Below, in pieces: positions 22,053-29,418 of a stretch of 32,005 nt of DNA. Location: positions 1 through 32,005 of the forward strand of contig NZ_MZMV01000073.1 in the NCBI RefSeq assembly GCF_002210435.1. The letters run 5' to 3'. This stretch comes from Micromonospora wenchangensis (GTDB lineage: Bacteria > Actinomycetota > Actinomycetes > Mycobacteriales > Micromonosporaceae). The notes under the pieces were generated by a model. The model did no database searches. It was given only the letters and a program-made list of their open reading frames with translations, and had not been told where the DNA came from. A program made the translations under genes and the position numbers. Every line of letters begins with the position of its first letter. Within the stretch, counting starts at the first letter, position 1.

Positions 22053-22898
22053 TCAGGCGGTGATGCCGACGGCGGCGGCGCTGGCGGCCCAGAGTCGCGC
22101 GGCAAGCGCCGGGTCGGCGGCGCGCGGCCAGGGCCGGCGCAGCCGCCGGTCGGCGTAGTAGCCGCCGTCGACCAGCCGGGACGCCGGCTGGTTGGCCAGC
22201 CAGACCAGCGTCTCCGCGCCCTTTTCCGGGCTGCGGAACGGCATCACCCGCATGCCGAGGGCGACCAGCCGGCTGTCCGCGCCGAACCGGGTCCGCACCA
22301 CCCCCGGGTGGAACGAGTACGCCGGCACGTCGGGCCAGCGCCGGGCCGCCTCGGCGGCGAACAGGATGTTGGCCTGCTTGCTGGTGCCGTACGCGCGCAT
22401 CGGCCGGTAGCGGCGCAGCGCGGCGTTGAGGTCGTCCGGGTCGAGGGTCCCGCTGCGGTGCGCGCCGGAGGCGGTCACCACCAGCCGGCCGACCCGGTCG
22501 ACCAGCAGGTTGCTCAGCAGGAACGGGGCCAGGTGGTTGGCCTGGATCGACAGCTCGAACCCGTCGACCGTGGTGAGCGGCTGCAACACGATCGCCCCGG
22601 CGTTGTTCGCCAACACGTCGATCCGGTCGTACGCCGCCCGCAACCGCTCGGCGAGCCCGCGTACGTCGTCGAGCACGGCGAAGTCGGCGCGGAACAGTTC
22701 GGGGCGTTCGCCGGACGCCTCGCGTACCCGGTCACCGGCGGCCTGGAGGCGGGCCGGGTCCCGGCCGACCAGCGCCACCCGGTCGCCGCGCCGGGCCAGC
22801 GCCACCGCGGCGGCCAGACCGATGCCCGAACTGGCCCCGGTCACCACCACGGTCCGCCGCCCGGTGACGTCTTCCACAGGTCCATCCACCCCGGTCAC
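22053..22898 (-). CDS. Short-chain dehydrogenase (retinol dehydrogenase-like)
   Basis: 281 residues. TGASSGIG (about 20-27), the Arg after strand 2 (VALVGRDPARL, favouring NADP(H)), LANNAGAI, VVTASGAH and YGTSKQANILFAAEAARRW, with the YxxxK pair, define the SDR group related to retinol dehydrogenases and protochlorophyllide-reductase-like proteins. HPGVVRTRFG and the late FRSPEKGAETLVWLA block are typical of that group. Substrate unknown. The GTG at 22898 is 6 bases after TAACCT on the minus strand, a leaderless arrangement. It is downstream of a terminator-like hairpin separating it from the DUF4190-type gene. Confidence 0.88.
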   Translation of the reverse strand: MTGVDGPVEDVTGRRTVVVTGASSGIGLAAAVALARRGDRVALVGRDPARLQAAGDRVREASGERPELFRADFAVLDDVRGLAERLRAAYDRIDVLANNAGAIVLQPLTTVDGFELSIQANHLAPFLLSNLLVDRVGRLVVTASGAHRSGTLDPDDLNAALRRYRPMRAYGTSKQANILFAAEAARRWPDVPAYSFHPGVVRTRFGADSRLVALGMRVMPFRSPEKGAETLVWLANQPASRLVDGGYYADRRLRRPWPRAADPALAARLWAASAAAVGITA

Positions 22899-22967
22899 GG
22901 CACGAGGTTACCGTGGCGTCACCACGCCCACGGGGGCCGTCGGGTTCTCGTCACGCGCGGGTGACCG

Positions 22968-23002
22968 GGTGGGCCGCCCAGGGTGCCCGGGGCGGCCCCA
23001 CC
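22968..23002 (-). terminator. GC-rich hairpin after the DUF4190-type gene
   Basis: On the minus strand GGTGGGGCCGCCC pairs with GGGCGGCCCACC (one bulge) around a 10-base loop, three bases after the stop of the upstream gene at 23005. It is well placed to end that transcript. Confidence 0.55.
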
Positions 23003-23004
23003 GT

Positions 23005-23565
23005 TCAGTACGAGGTGCCGTAGCCGGTCGTCGACTCCTGGTTGGCCAACCAGACGAAGAAGACCACCATGGCGATGGTGGCCAGCACCGCGATGACGGT
23101 GGAGATCCACCCGACGACGATGCCGGCGGTGGCGAAGCCCGCGCCGCCCTCCCCCCGCTCCCGGATCTGCCGCCGGGCCACGTGACCGAGGATCGCGCCG
23201 ATGAGGCCGATGTAGCCGCCGAGCCCGTAACCGCACAGCCCGATCGCGCCGATGATCGAGACGATCATCGAGGCGATGGCGAGGCCGTTCTGCGGTGCCG
23301 GGGGCTGGTAACCGCCGTAACCGGCGTACCCCATCGGCTGCGGGTAGCCGGGCTGAGGGTAGGCGGCAGCGGCGGCGTACGGGTCGACCGGGCCGGCCTG
23401 GGCGGGGATGTGCGGCGCGCCCGCGTACGGGTCGACCGGGGCGTACGGGTCCTTGCCGACCGGTGGGGCCGAGATCGGCGGGCCACTGGCCTGAAGTGTC
23501 GGGTCGGGCTGCTGGGCCGACCAGGCCGGGTCCGACCAGCCGTCGGAGGGCGGGGGATAGGTCAT
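23005..23565 (-). CDS. DUF4190-type membrane protein with Pro/Tyr-rich N-terminus
   Basis: 186 residues. The first 95 are disordered and rich in Pro, Tyr, Ala and Gln (DPYAPVDPYAGAPH, YPQPGYPQPMGYAGYGGY). Two or three membrane helices follow (LAIASMIVSIIGAIGLCGYGLGGYIGLIGAILG; FATAGIVVGWISTVIAVLATIAMVVFFVWLA) separated by the signature HVARRQIRERGEGGAGFATAGIVVGW. This GHxA-x-QIRxxGExGxGxAxAGIxxGW motif defines DUF4190. Function unknown; actinobacteria carry several such proteins at the envelope. The ATG at 23565 has GGAGAAG upstream. Confidence 0.85.
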   Translation of the reverse strand: MTYPPPSDGWSDPAWSAQQPDPTLQASGPPISAPPVGKDPYAPVDPYAGAPHIPAQAGPVDPYAAAAAYPQPGYPQPMGYAGYGGYQPPAPQNGLAIASMIVSIIGAIGLCGYGLGGYIGLIGAILGHVARRQIRERGEGGAGFATAGIVVGWISTVIAVLATIAMVVFFVWLANQESTTGYGTSY

Positions 23566-23681
23566 CTGATCTTCTCCGTCGCATGTAGGTGCGCCGTCAG
23601 GGTAGCCAGGACCGCACAGTGGCGAGGTCGGCCCCGTGGTGGCTCGTTGCCCCCGTCCGGTCGAGCGGGCAGGATGCCGGC

Positions 23682-24587
23682 ATGGCTATCGACGCGCGTG
23701 GGGCCGACCGATCCGGCAGCCGACCGAGGCGGGACGTGAGCCGCCCCGGCCTGGCCCGGCGCACCCGCGCGACCACCGGCGGCAGCCAACCCGGCCAGGA
23801 CGAGCCGGTGCCGCTGCCGGACCCGGTGACCATGCGGCTGGACGGCCGGGTCGCCCTGGTCACCGGCGCGGGCAGCGCCGACGGCATCGGGTACGCCACC
23901 GCCCGCCGACTGGCCGACCTGGGCGCCAGGGTGGCGATCGTCTCCACCACGCGGCGCATCCACGAGCGGGCCGGTGAGCTGGGCGTGACCGGTTTCGTCG
24001 CCGACCTGACCGACGAGTCCGAGGTCGGCGCGCTCGCCGACGCGGTCGCCGAACAGCTCGGCGACGTCGAGGTGCTGGTCAACAATGCCGGCCTGGCCAG
24101 CCGGGCCAGCCCCGAGGTGCTCCGCCCGGTGGCCCAGCTCAGCTACGACGAGTGGCGCGGCGAGATCGACCGGAACCTGACCACGGCGTTCCTGTGCAGC
24201 CGGGCCTTCATCAGCGGGATGGCCGAGCGGGGCTGGGGGCGGATCGTCAACCTCTCGGCCACCGCCGGGCCGGTCAACGCCCTGCCCACCGAGGCGGCGT
24301 ACGCGGCGGCCAAGGCGGGGGTGGTCGGGCTGACCCGGGCCCTGGCGATGGAGATGATCGCCGACGGGGTGACGGTGAACGCGGTGGCTCCCGGCACCAT
24401 CTACACGGCGGCCTCCACGATGGCGGAGATCAAGCAGGGGCTCGGCACCCCGGTCGGCCGGCCCGGCACCCCCGACGAGGTGGCCGCCGCGATCAGCTTC
24501 CTCTGCTCGCCCGCGGCGTCGTACATCACCGGGCAGATGCTGGTGGTCGACGGTGGCAACAGCGTCCGGGAGGCGCAGTTCCGCTGA
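23682..24587 (+). CDS. Short-chain dehydrogenase/reductase (FabG-like)
   Basis: SDR with LVTGAGSADGIGYATARRL as cofactor loop (a two-residue insertion relative to TGxxxGIG), VNNAG, the Ser in VNLSATAG and YAAAKAG as the YxxxK pair; the end YITGQMLVVDGGNSV is standard. The length is 301 residues from the ATG at 23682 (6 bases after CAGGAT), including an unusual disordered Arg-rich N-terminal extension of 50 residues. An internal ATG at 23832 (MRLDGRVALVTGAG) gives the usual 251 residues but has no ribosome-binding site; I am unsure which is used. The stop codon abuts the stop of the opposite gene (TGATCA). Substrate unknown. Confidence 0.83.
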   Translation: MAIDARGADRSGSRPRRDVSRPGLARRTRATTGGSQPGQDEPVPLPDPVTMRLDGRVALVTGAGSADGIGYATARRLADLGARVAIVSTTRRIHERAGELGVTGFVADLTDESEVGALADAVAEQLGDVEVLVNNAGLASRASPEVLRPVAQLSYDEWRGEIDRNLTTAFLCSRAFISGMAERGWGRIVNLSATAGPVNALPTEAAYAAAKAGVVGLTRALAMEMIADGVTVNAVAPGTIYTAASTMAEIKQGLGTPVGRPGTPDEVAAAISFLCSPAASYITGQMLVVDGGNSVREAQFR

Positions 24588-25310
24588 TCAGTAGCCGGTG
24601 CCGGTGCTGCTGCCGACGCCGGCCACCACGACCAGGGCGAGCCAGCCGCAGCAGACGAGCACCCCGATCGCGGTGAACGCGTAGCTGAGGACCAGGCCCC
24701 AGGTGGCGAGCTGGTCGCCGTCCTCGCCGGTGCGGCGGATCTGCCGTTTCGCCAGGTGGCCGAGGACGATGCCGGCCGGGGCGAAGACGATGGCGAACAC
24801 CAGGGACAGGATCGCCAGCACGTTGGTCCCGCCGCCACCCGGTGGTCCGTACGGCCCGGGTGGCGGGTGGCCCCACTGCTGTTCGCCAGGCGGTCGCCCC
24901 CACGGCGGTGGCTGCTCCCACGCCGGTCCGCCGGGCGTCGGCTGCTCCCATCCGGGTGGCTGCTCCCACGCCGGTCCGCCCGGCGGCGTGACCGCCGGTT
25001 GTTCGCCCGCCGGCGGCCCGGTCCAGCCGGGTGACCCGGGCGGCGGGGCCGACCCGCCCGGCTGGCCACCACCGGGGGACTCACCGGTCGGACCGGACTC
25101 CGGCGGCCGTTCCCGGGCCGACGGTCCGGACGGCTGCGCCCAGGGTGACGGGTCGGATGGTCGGGTCCACGCCGACGGCTCGGGCTCCGTCGGGCTCCGC
25201 GGTCCGTCCGGCGGGACGGGCGCGGGCGGGGTGGCCGGCTCGTCGGGCGGCCGGTGGGGTGGCTCGTACGGTGAGGGTGGCTGCTCCGGCTCGCCCGGTG
25301 GCGTACTCAC
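24588..25310 (-). CDS. DUF4190-type membrane protein with long proline-rich N-terminus
   Basis: 240 residues, the second such protein in the window. Residues 1-160 are Pro/Gly/Glu/Trp-rich, with a repeated GGPAWEQPP unit and PPGWEQPTP, GRPPGEQQWGHPP runs. The C-terminal part has two membrane segments (NVLAILSLVFAIVFAPAGIVLGHLA; LATWGLVLSYAFTAIGVLVCCGWLALVVVAGV) around the signature GHLAKRQIRRTGEDGDQLATWGLVLSY. The GTG at 25310 has GGAGG upstream. Function unknown; the low-complexity cytoplasmic segment may be a docking region. Its 3' end is flush with the SDR gene on the other strand. Confidence 0.83.
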   Translation of the reverse strand: MSTPPGEPEQPPSPYEPPHRPPDEPATPPAPVPPDGPRSPTEPEPSAWTRPSDPSPWAQPSGPSARERPPESGPTGESPGGGQPGGSAPPPGSPGWTGPPAGEQPAVTPPGGPAWEQPPGWEQPTPGGPAWEQPPPWGRPPGEQQWGHPPPGPYGPPGGGGTNVLAILSLVFAIVFAPAGIVLGHLAKRQIRRTGEDGDQLATWGLVLSYAFTAIGVLVCCGWLALVVVAGVGSSTGTGY

Positions 25311-25426
25311 GGTGCCCGCCCTCCGCCGCAGGTCAGTGGCCTCTCTGTGGCGGACGCTACCGATGGGGGCGCGGCTTTTCTGCCGGTTGACGCCGGGTCA
25401 CCTCGTCGGGGCGGGTCGGGGACCGG

Positions 25427-25834
25427 TCAGGGCAGCCGGGACAGGCCGCCGGCGGCCCGCTCGACGATCAGGCAGCGGTCCTCGACGTAGTCCATGCCGG
25501 CCGCTCCGGCGATCCGCCGCGCCTCGGCGGAGACGATGCCGAGCTGGAGCCAGACCGCCGGCGCGCCGATCGCCGCCGCCTGTCGTACCACCTCGACGGC
25601 GTCGCGGGCGGGGCGGAAGACGTTCACCAGGTCCACCGGGTGCGGAATGTCGGCGAGCGACGGGTAGGCCCGCTCACCGAACAACTCGTCCACGGTCGGG
25701 TTGACCGGAATGATCCGCCAGCCGTACCGCTGCATCTGCGCCGGCACCCGGTGCGCGGCCTTGCCCGGGTCGCGGGACGCGCCCACGACGGCGATCACGG
25801 CGGAGTCGGCGAGGAGCTGCTGTGCGGTCCGCAT
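25427..25834 (-). CDS. CoA-binding Rossmann-fold protein (YccU-like)
   Basis: 135 residues, the full length of single-domain CoA_binding_2 proteins. AVIAVVGASRDPGKAAHRVPAQMQRYGWRIIPVNP is the nucleotide-binding start, and VDLVNVFRPARDAVEVVRQAAAIGAPAVWLQLGIVSAEARRIAGAAGMDYVEDRCLIVE is the family C-terminal half, ending in the conserved D-R-C-L. The family binds CoA; physiological roles are not settled. The ATG at 25834 is 6 bases after TAGGCT on the minus strand, so the mRNA should be leaderless. Confidence 0.9.
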   Translation of the reverse strand: MRTAQQLLADSAVIAVVGASRDPGKAAHRVPAQMQRYGWRIIPVNPTVDELFGERAYPSLADIPHPVDLVNVFRPARDAVEVVRQAAAIGAPAVWLQLGIVSAEARRIAGAAGMDYVEDRCLIVERAAGGLSRLP

Positions 25835-25840
25835 CCGCCG

Positions 25841-25846
25841 AGCCTA
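25841..25846 (-). promoter_or_regulatory. -10 box TAGGCT for the CoA-binding protein gene
   Basis: TAGGCT on the minus strand (AGCCTA on the plus strand), 6 bases before the ATG at 25834. Confidence 0.55.
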
Positions 25847-25928
25847 GCCCGACTCCGGGCGGGACCAGCCGGCTGCCGGGGCGGCGCGGGGGACCGGCGT
25901 TGCGTGCTTCCGCCCCCGACCGGCCCGC

Positions 25929-26975
25929 TCAGAGCAGGGCGAGCTGTTCGGGGGCGGGTGCGGACGGCGGGGCCGACCCGCGACGGGTGTCGCCGGGTTC
26001 GCTGCGGTGCAGGCCGTGCCGGCGGGCCGCGATCCGCACCCGGGCGGTCAGCTCCCGCTGGTACGCCTGCGGCGGGTAGGCCCCGGACCGGTACAGCTCG
26101 CGGTAGCGGGGGACCAGGTGCGGGAACTCCCGGCCCAGCCAGTGCGCGTACCACTGGCGGGCACCGGGGCGCAGGTGCAGCGCCAGCGGGGTGACGCCGG
26201 TGGCGCCGGCGGCGGCGATGGCCGCGAGGGTGGCGTCGATCGACGCGTCGTCGTCGCTGAGGCCGGGCAGGATCGGTGCCATCAGCACCCCCACCTCGAA
26301 ACCGGCGTCGGTGAGCCGGCGGACCGCGTCGAGTCGGCGGCGTGGGCTCGGGGTGCCCGGCTCCACCGCCCGCCACAGGGCCTCGTCGACGAAGCCCACC
26401 GAGAACGACAGGCTGACCCGGGTGACCTCGGCGGCCTGACGCAGCAGCGGCAGGTCGCGCAGGATCAGGGTGCCCTTGGTGAGGATCGAGAACGGGTTGG
26501 CGAAGTCCCGCAGCGCCGTGATGATCGGCGGCAGCAGCCGGTAGCGGCCCTCGGCGCGCTGGTAGCAGTCGACGTTGGTGCCCATCGCGATGGGCGCGCC
26601 GCGCCAGCGCGGAGCGGCCAGCTCACGGCGGACCAGCTCCCCGGCGTTGACCTTGACGATCACCTTGCGGTCGAAGTCCGCGCCGGCGTCGAGGTCGAGG
26701 TAGGTGTGCGAGTTGCGGGCGAAGCAGTAGACGCAGGCGTGGGTGCAGCCCCGGTACGGGTTGATCGTCCAGCTGAACGGCACCTGCGACCCGCCCGGCA
26801 CCCGGTTGATGATCGACTTGGCCTGCACCTCGTAGAAGGTCATGCCGGCGAAGTCGGGGGTGTCGAACGTGCGGGTGACCGCTCCGGGCAGCGCCAGCGG
26901 CAGGGGTGGCGTCGCTGGCGCTGCCCGGTCGGGACGCTCCTCGTCCGGGGGAGCGGAGAGGTGGTCCCAGCGCAT
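25929..26975 (-). CDS. Radical-SAM protein, Rv2578c/SplB-like, SOS-controlled
   Basis: 348 residues. The 4Fe-4S motif is C77-x3-C81-x2-C84 in RGCTHACVYCFARNSH, the spore-photoproduct-lyase-like radical-SAM type. GTNVDCYQRAEGRYRLLPPIITAL and FSILTKGTLILRDLPLL are further family blocks. From memory it aligns along its length with M. tuberculosis Rv2578c, a member of the LexA regulon. The ATG at 26975 (MRW, as in Rv2578c) is preferred; an ATG at 26984 is possible. A LexA-type box (26985-27000) lies directly upstream. The last residues, PEQLALL, resemble a sliding-clamp-binding peptide. A DNA-damage repair or nucleotide-modifying role is inferred; the substrate is unknown. Confidence 0.88.
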   Translation of the reverse strand: MRWDHLSAPPDEERPDRAAPATPPLPLALPGAVTRTFDTPDFAGMTFYEVQAKSIINRVPGGSQVPFSWTINPYRGCTHACVYCFARNSHTYLDLDAGADFDRKVIVKVNAGELVRRELAAPRWRGAPIAMGTNVDCYQRAEGRYRLLPPIITALRDFANPFSILTKGTLILRDLPLLRQAAEVTRVSLSFSVGFVDEALWRAVEPGTPSPRRRLDAVRRLTDAGFEVGVLMAPILPGLSDDDASIDATLAAIAAAGATGVTPLALHLRPGARQWYAHWLGREFPHLVPRYRELYRSGAYPPQAYQRELTARVRIAARRHGLHRSEPGDTRRGSAPPSAPAPEQLALL

Positions 26976-26984
26976 GCCGTTCAT

Positions 26985-27000
26985 TCGAACATGTGTGCGA
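26985..27000. promoter_or_regulatory. LexA-type SOS box
   Basis: TCGAAC-ATGT-GTGCGA matches the actinobacterial SOS box TCGAAC-N4-GTTCGA at 11 of 12 fixed positions. It covers the promoter of the radical-SAM gene, overlapping a possible -10 (TCGAAT on the minus strand, 7 bases before the ATG at 26975), so bound LexA would block transcription. Confidence 0.7.
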
Positions 27001-27060
27001 GCGGGGCGCAAGTGAACCGCCGACGGCCGGACCGTGGGGCCCGACCGCCGGCGGCGGTGG

Positions 27061-27423
27061 TCAGTGCTGGTGGTTGGCGAGCTGCTTGCGCACGTCGTCC
27101 ATGTCCAGGGCCTGGACCTGCTCGATCAGGTTCTCCAGGGCCGACTCGGGCAGCGCGCCGGGCTGGGCGAAGACGATCACGCCGTCCCGGATCGCCATGA
27201 TCGTCGGGATCGAGCGGATGTCGAACTTGGCGCCCAGCTCCTGCTGCGCCTCGGTGTCGACCTTGCCGAAGGTGATGTCGGGGTGCTTCTCCGACGAGCG
27301 CTCGTAGACCGGGGCGAACCGCTTGCACGGGCCGCACCACTCGGCCCAGAAGTCGACCAGCACGATGCCGCTGCTCTCGGTCACCTCGTCGAAGTTGGCC
27401 GTGGTCAGCTCAACGGTTGCCAT
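27061..27423 (-). CDS. trxA: Thioredoxin
   Basis: 120 residues with the thioredoxin fold: LVDFWAEWCGPCKRFAPVYE with the redox pair C30-G-P-C33, the cis-proline loop RSIPTIMAI, and GALPESALENLIEQ. It reduces protein disulfides in the cytosol using thioredoxin reductase. The end carries an extra DMDDVRKQLANHQH. The ATG at 27423 has GGAGAG 5 bases upstream. It is upstream of the radical-SAM gene on the same strand, but an 85-bp gap with the SOS box separates them, so separate control is likely. Confidence 0.95.
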   Translation of the reverse strand: MATVELTTANFDEVTESSGIVLVDFWAEWCGPCKRFAPVYERSSEKHPDITFGKVDTEAQQELGAKFDIRSIPTIMAIRDGVIVFAQPGALPESALENLIEQVQALDMDDVRKQLANHQH

Positions 27424-28068
27424 TGGACTCTCCGATCAGCGCGGATTGCTTTTTCCGTCCCGTAGAACCAGGTGGTACCCCGGCAAATTCCCGGGTGGGG
27501 CGCGCCGAAACCGGCCCACTCCGGAGCCCCGATCATGCTCATCGAGCTGCATCTGTCGATGCGCGTGTGCGGACTGCACTTGCACGACGCATTTGCGTGA
27601 CGGCCCGTGATGGGAGCGTTTCCAGGGAGATCGCCGCCCGGAGCTGCGAACATGCGCCAACTTGTCGCCTGACAAGGTATGACTTCACCTGCGGAGATCG
27701 CTCTCTCGTTGATCATTAGTGACTCTGAGTATTGTTACGAAAAGATAAATGTGACCTCCGTCTCTGTTCGTTCATCGTCGTGGTGGGGCAGAATCTTCGA
27801 CATCAGAGCGTGGGCGGCGGGTGCCGGGGAGGGCCCCGCCGCTCATTGCGTCTCCCCCCGGGTGGGCCCGGGAGTGACATTTCCCTGTCACCCGCCGCCC
27901 GGTGTCTCCTTAACCAGCGGTAAGGCGTGTCGAGTCGTACTCACCGCTGCCGGTCGACGGCGGAGCGCGGGCACCCCCGCCGCGACACCGGCGACCCGGC
28001 GGGCGCGGATCGCGCCGGGACCAGCCCGTCACCCGTCCGGCAGGCTTATGCTGACGGCGGAGGTCCTG
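27424..28068. promoter_or_regulatory. 645-bp gene-free regulatory region, locally AT-rich
   Basis: No reading frame here is convincing. It should contain the trxA promoter (left part) and that of the gene at 28069. Inverted repeats: CATCGA-N10-TCGATG (27540-27561) and CTTGTC-GCCT-GACAAG (27661-27676). The stretch 27700-27770 (TTGATCATTAGTGACTC, TATTGTTACGAAAAGATAAA) is the most AT-rich in the window. TATGCT (28047-28052) is a good -10 for the downstream gene. An ordered RNA such as a riboswitch is possible, but I recognise none. Confidence 0.45.
27661..27676. promoter_or_regulatory. Operator-like palindrome CTTGTC-N4-GACAAG
   Basis: A perfect 6-bp inverted repeat with a 4-base spacer, in the AT-rich region between trxA and the gene at 28069. 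Its size fits a dimeric repressor site; no regulator is assigned. Confidence 0.35.
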
Positions 28069-28560
28069 ATGAGCCACTCCCTCGCCGGAGAGCCGCCCTC
28101 TGCCGGACGGCGTGCCGCACCGCTGACCACCGCCGTCTACTCCGCCACCGAGTGGGACCTGCTCACCACCCTGCCCGGCCGGGTGCTGGTGGCCGCCGCC
28201 TCACCCGGCCCCGGTCGCCCGCCCCGCGACGTCACCGCCGGCCTCGTCGGCCTGGACGCCCTCGCCGCCGGCCGCGCCTCCGACAGTGACCTCGTCCGGG
28301 CCGTGGTCGCCGCGATCTACGCCCGGCACGACGGCGCGACCGCTGCGGTCGGCGGGCCCACCGGCCCGGCGGACCTGCCGCCGGCCTGCCGGGCCGCCGT
28401 CCGGGTGCTACGCCGACGGGCCGATCCCGCGGACTCCGCGGCGTACCGGCAGTGGGTGGAGTCGGTGGCGGTCCGGGTCTGCCGGACCGGCGTCCCCGAC
28501 CCCACCGACCGGCGGTTCCTGGAACGCCTCGGCGACGCGTTGGGACTGCGCGGGCGGTGA
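28069..28560 (+). CDS. Conserved helical protein of unknown function
   Basis: 163 residues from the ATG at 28069, with GGAGG 5 bases upstream and a TATGCT -10 about 16 bases before that. I do not recognise the family. It appears cytoplasmic and mainly helical: VYSATEWDLLTTLPGRVLVAAA, LVGLDALAAGRASDSDLVRAVVAAIYARH, and the C-terminal AAYRQWVESVAVRVCRTGVP, DRRFLERLGDALGL. There are no catalytic motifs, membrane helices or signal. The layout resembles small TerB-like or DUF-type stress proteins but this is only an impression. The long AT-rich upstream region suggests regulated expression. Confidence 0.6.
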   Translation: MSHSLAGEPPSAGRRAAPLTTAVYSATEWDLLTTLPGRVLVAAASPGPGRPPRDVTAGLVGLDALAAGRASDSDLVRAVVAAIYARHDGATAAVGGPTGPADLPPACRAAVRVLRRRADPADSAAYRQWVESVAVRVCRTGVPDPTDRRFLERLGDALGLRGR

Positions 28561-28663
28561 GGCCGCCGCGGTCCGGCCCGGGGCGAACCGGGCGGGCGTC
28601 CCGGACGGCACCGGTCGGGGTGGCGTACGGGGACCCCGGCGGCGGCCGTACCCTCTTGGAACC

Positions 28664-29287
28664 GTGACCGAGGACCAGCTCGACGTGGGTGTCGGACCGT
28701 GGCCGGGCGACCCGCCGGACGACCCGCGCTACGACCCGGAGCTGCTCGCCGCCGGCGACCGGCGCAACGTGGTGGACCGCTACCGCTACTGGCGCAGGGA
28801 GGCCGTCGTGGCCGACCTGGACACCCGGCGGCACGACTTCCACGTGGCCATCGAGAACTGGCAGCACGACTTCAACATCGGCACGGTGGTCCGCAACGCC
28901 AACGCCTTCCTCGCCGCCGAGGTGCACATCGTCGGGCAGCGCCGGTGGAACCGGCGGGGCGCCATGGTCACCGACCGGTACCAGCACGTCCGGCACCATC
29001 CGACGATCGAGGAGTTCGTCGGCTGGGCCGCCGGGCGGGAGCTGCCGGTGGTCGGCATCGACAACCTGCCCGGTAGCCGGCCGTTGGAGACCACCACCCT
29101 GCCCCGGCGCTGCGTGCTGCTCTTCGGCCAGGAGGGGCCGGGGCTGTCCGCCGCCGCCCGCACCGCCTGCGACCAGCTCTTCTCGATCGCCCAGTACGGC
29201 TCGACCCGGTCGATCAACGCCGGGGTGGCCAGCGGTATCGCCATGCACGCCTGGGTACGCGCCCACGCCGCCGCCCCGCCCGCCTGA
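28664..29287 (+). CDS. TrmH/SpoU-family RNA 2'-O-methyltransferase
   Basis: 207 residues with the three SPOUT motifs: IENWQHDFNIGTVVRNANAF (motif 1, with Asn-Arg-N), VLLFGQEGPGLS (motif 2) and QYGSTRSINAGVASGIAMHAW (motif 3; the usual SLNVSVAxGI). The knotted C-terminal fold binds S-adenosylmethionine and the enzyme methylates ribose 2'-O in tRNA or rRNA. The substrate cannot be told, since it lacks an obvious N-terminal RNA-recognition domain. The GTG at 28664 follows TACCCT by 9 bases with no ribosome-binding site, so the mRNA is probably leaderless or nearly so. Confidence 0.9.
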   Translation: MTEDQLDVGVGPWPGDPPDDPRYDPELLAAGDRRNVVDRYRYWRREAVVADLDTRRHDFHVAIENWQHDFNIGTVVRNANAFLAAEVHIVGQRRWNRRGAMVTDRYQHVRHHPTIEEFVGWAAGRELPVVGIDNLPGSRPLETTTLPRRCVLLFGQEGPGLSAAARTACDQLFSIAQYGSTRSINAGVASGIAMHAWVRAHAAAPPA

Positions 29288-29418
29288 CCCTTCCCGCCCG
29301 ACCCGCACCCCACCACCGACCGCAGGAATTCGCGGCACGGGCGCTGAGGTGGGGAAAGGGGCGGCACGTCCGTGGCGGCGGCTTGACGCCGGGCACGTCG
29401 CCGGGCCACGGTGGGGAT

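Noticed and set aside
21449..22105. Full 218-codon minus-strand frame as a single protein
   Set aside because: Only the last 55 codons look like a protein, and they have their own leaderless promoter; the rest overlaps the GntR-type gene out of frame.
27405..27719. Several short open frames on both strands between trxA and the gene at 28069
   Set aside because: None has a ribosome-binding site, promoter spacing or recognisable sequence; they overlap each other on both strands.
27700..28068. Cyclic di-AMP (ydaO-type) riboswitch in the AT-rich gap
   Set aside because: I could not match the conserved core elements, and the downstream gene is not a typical cell-wall hydrolase or ion transporter.
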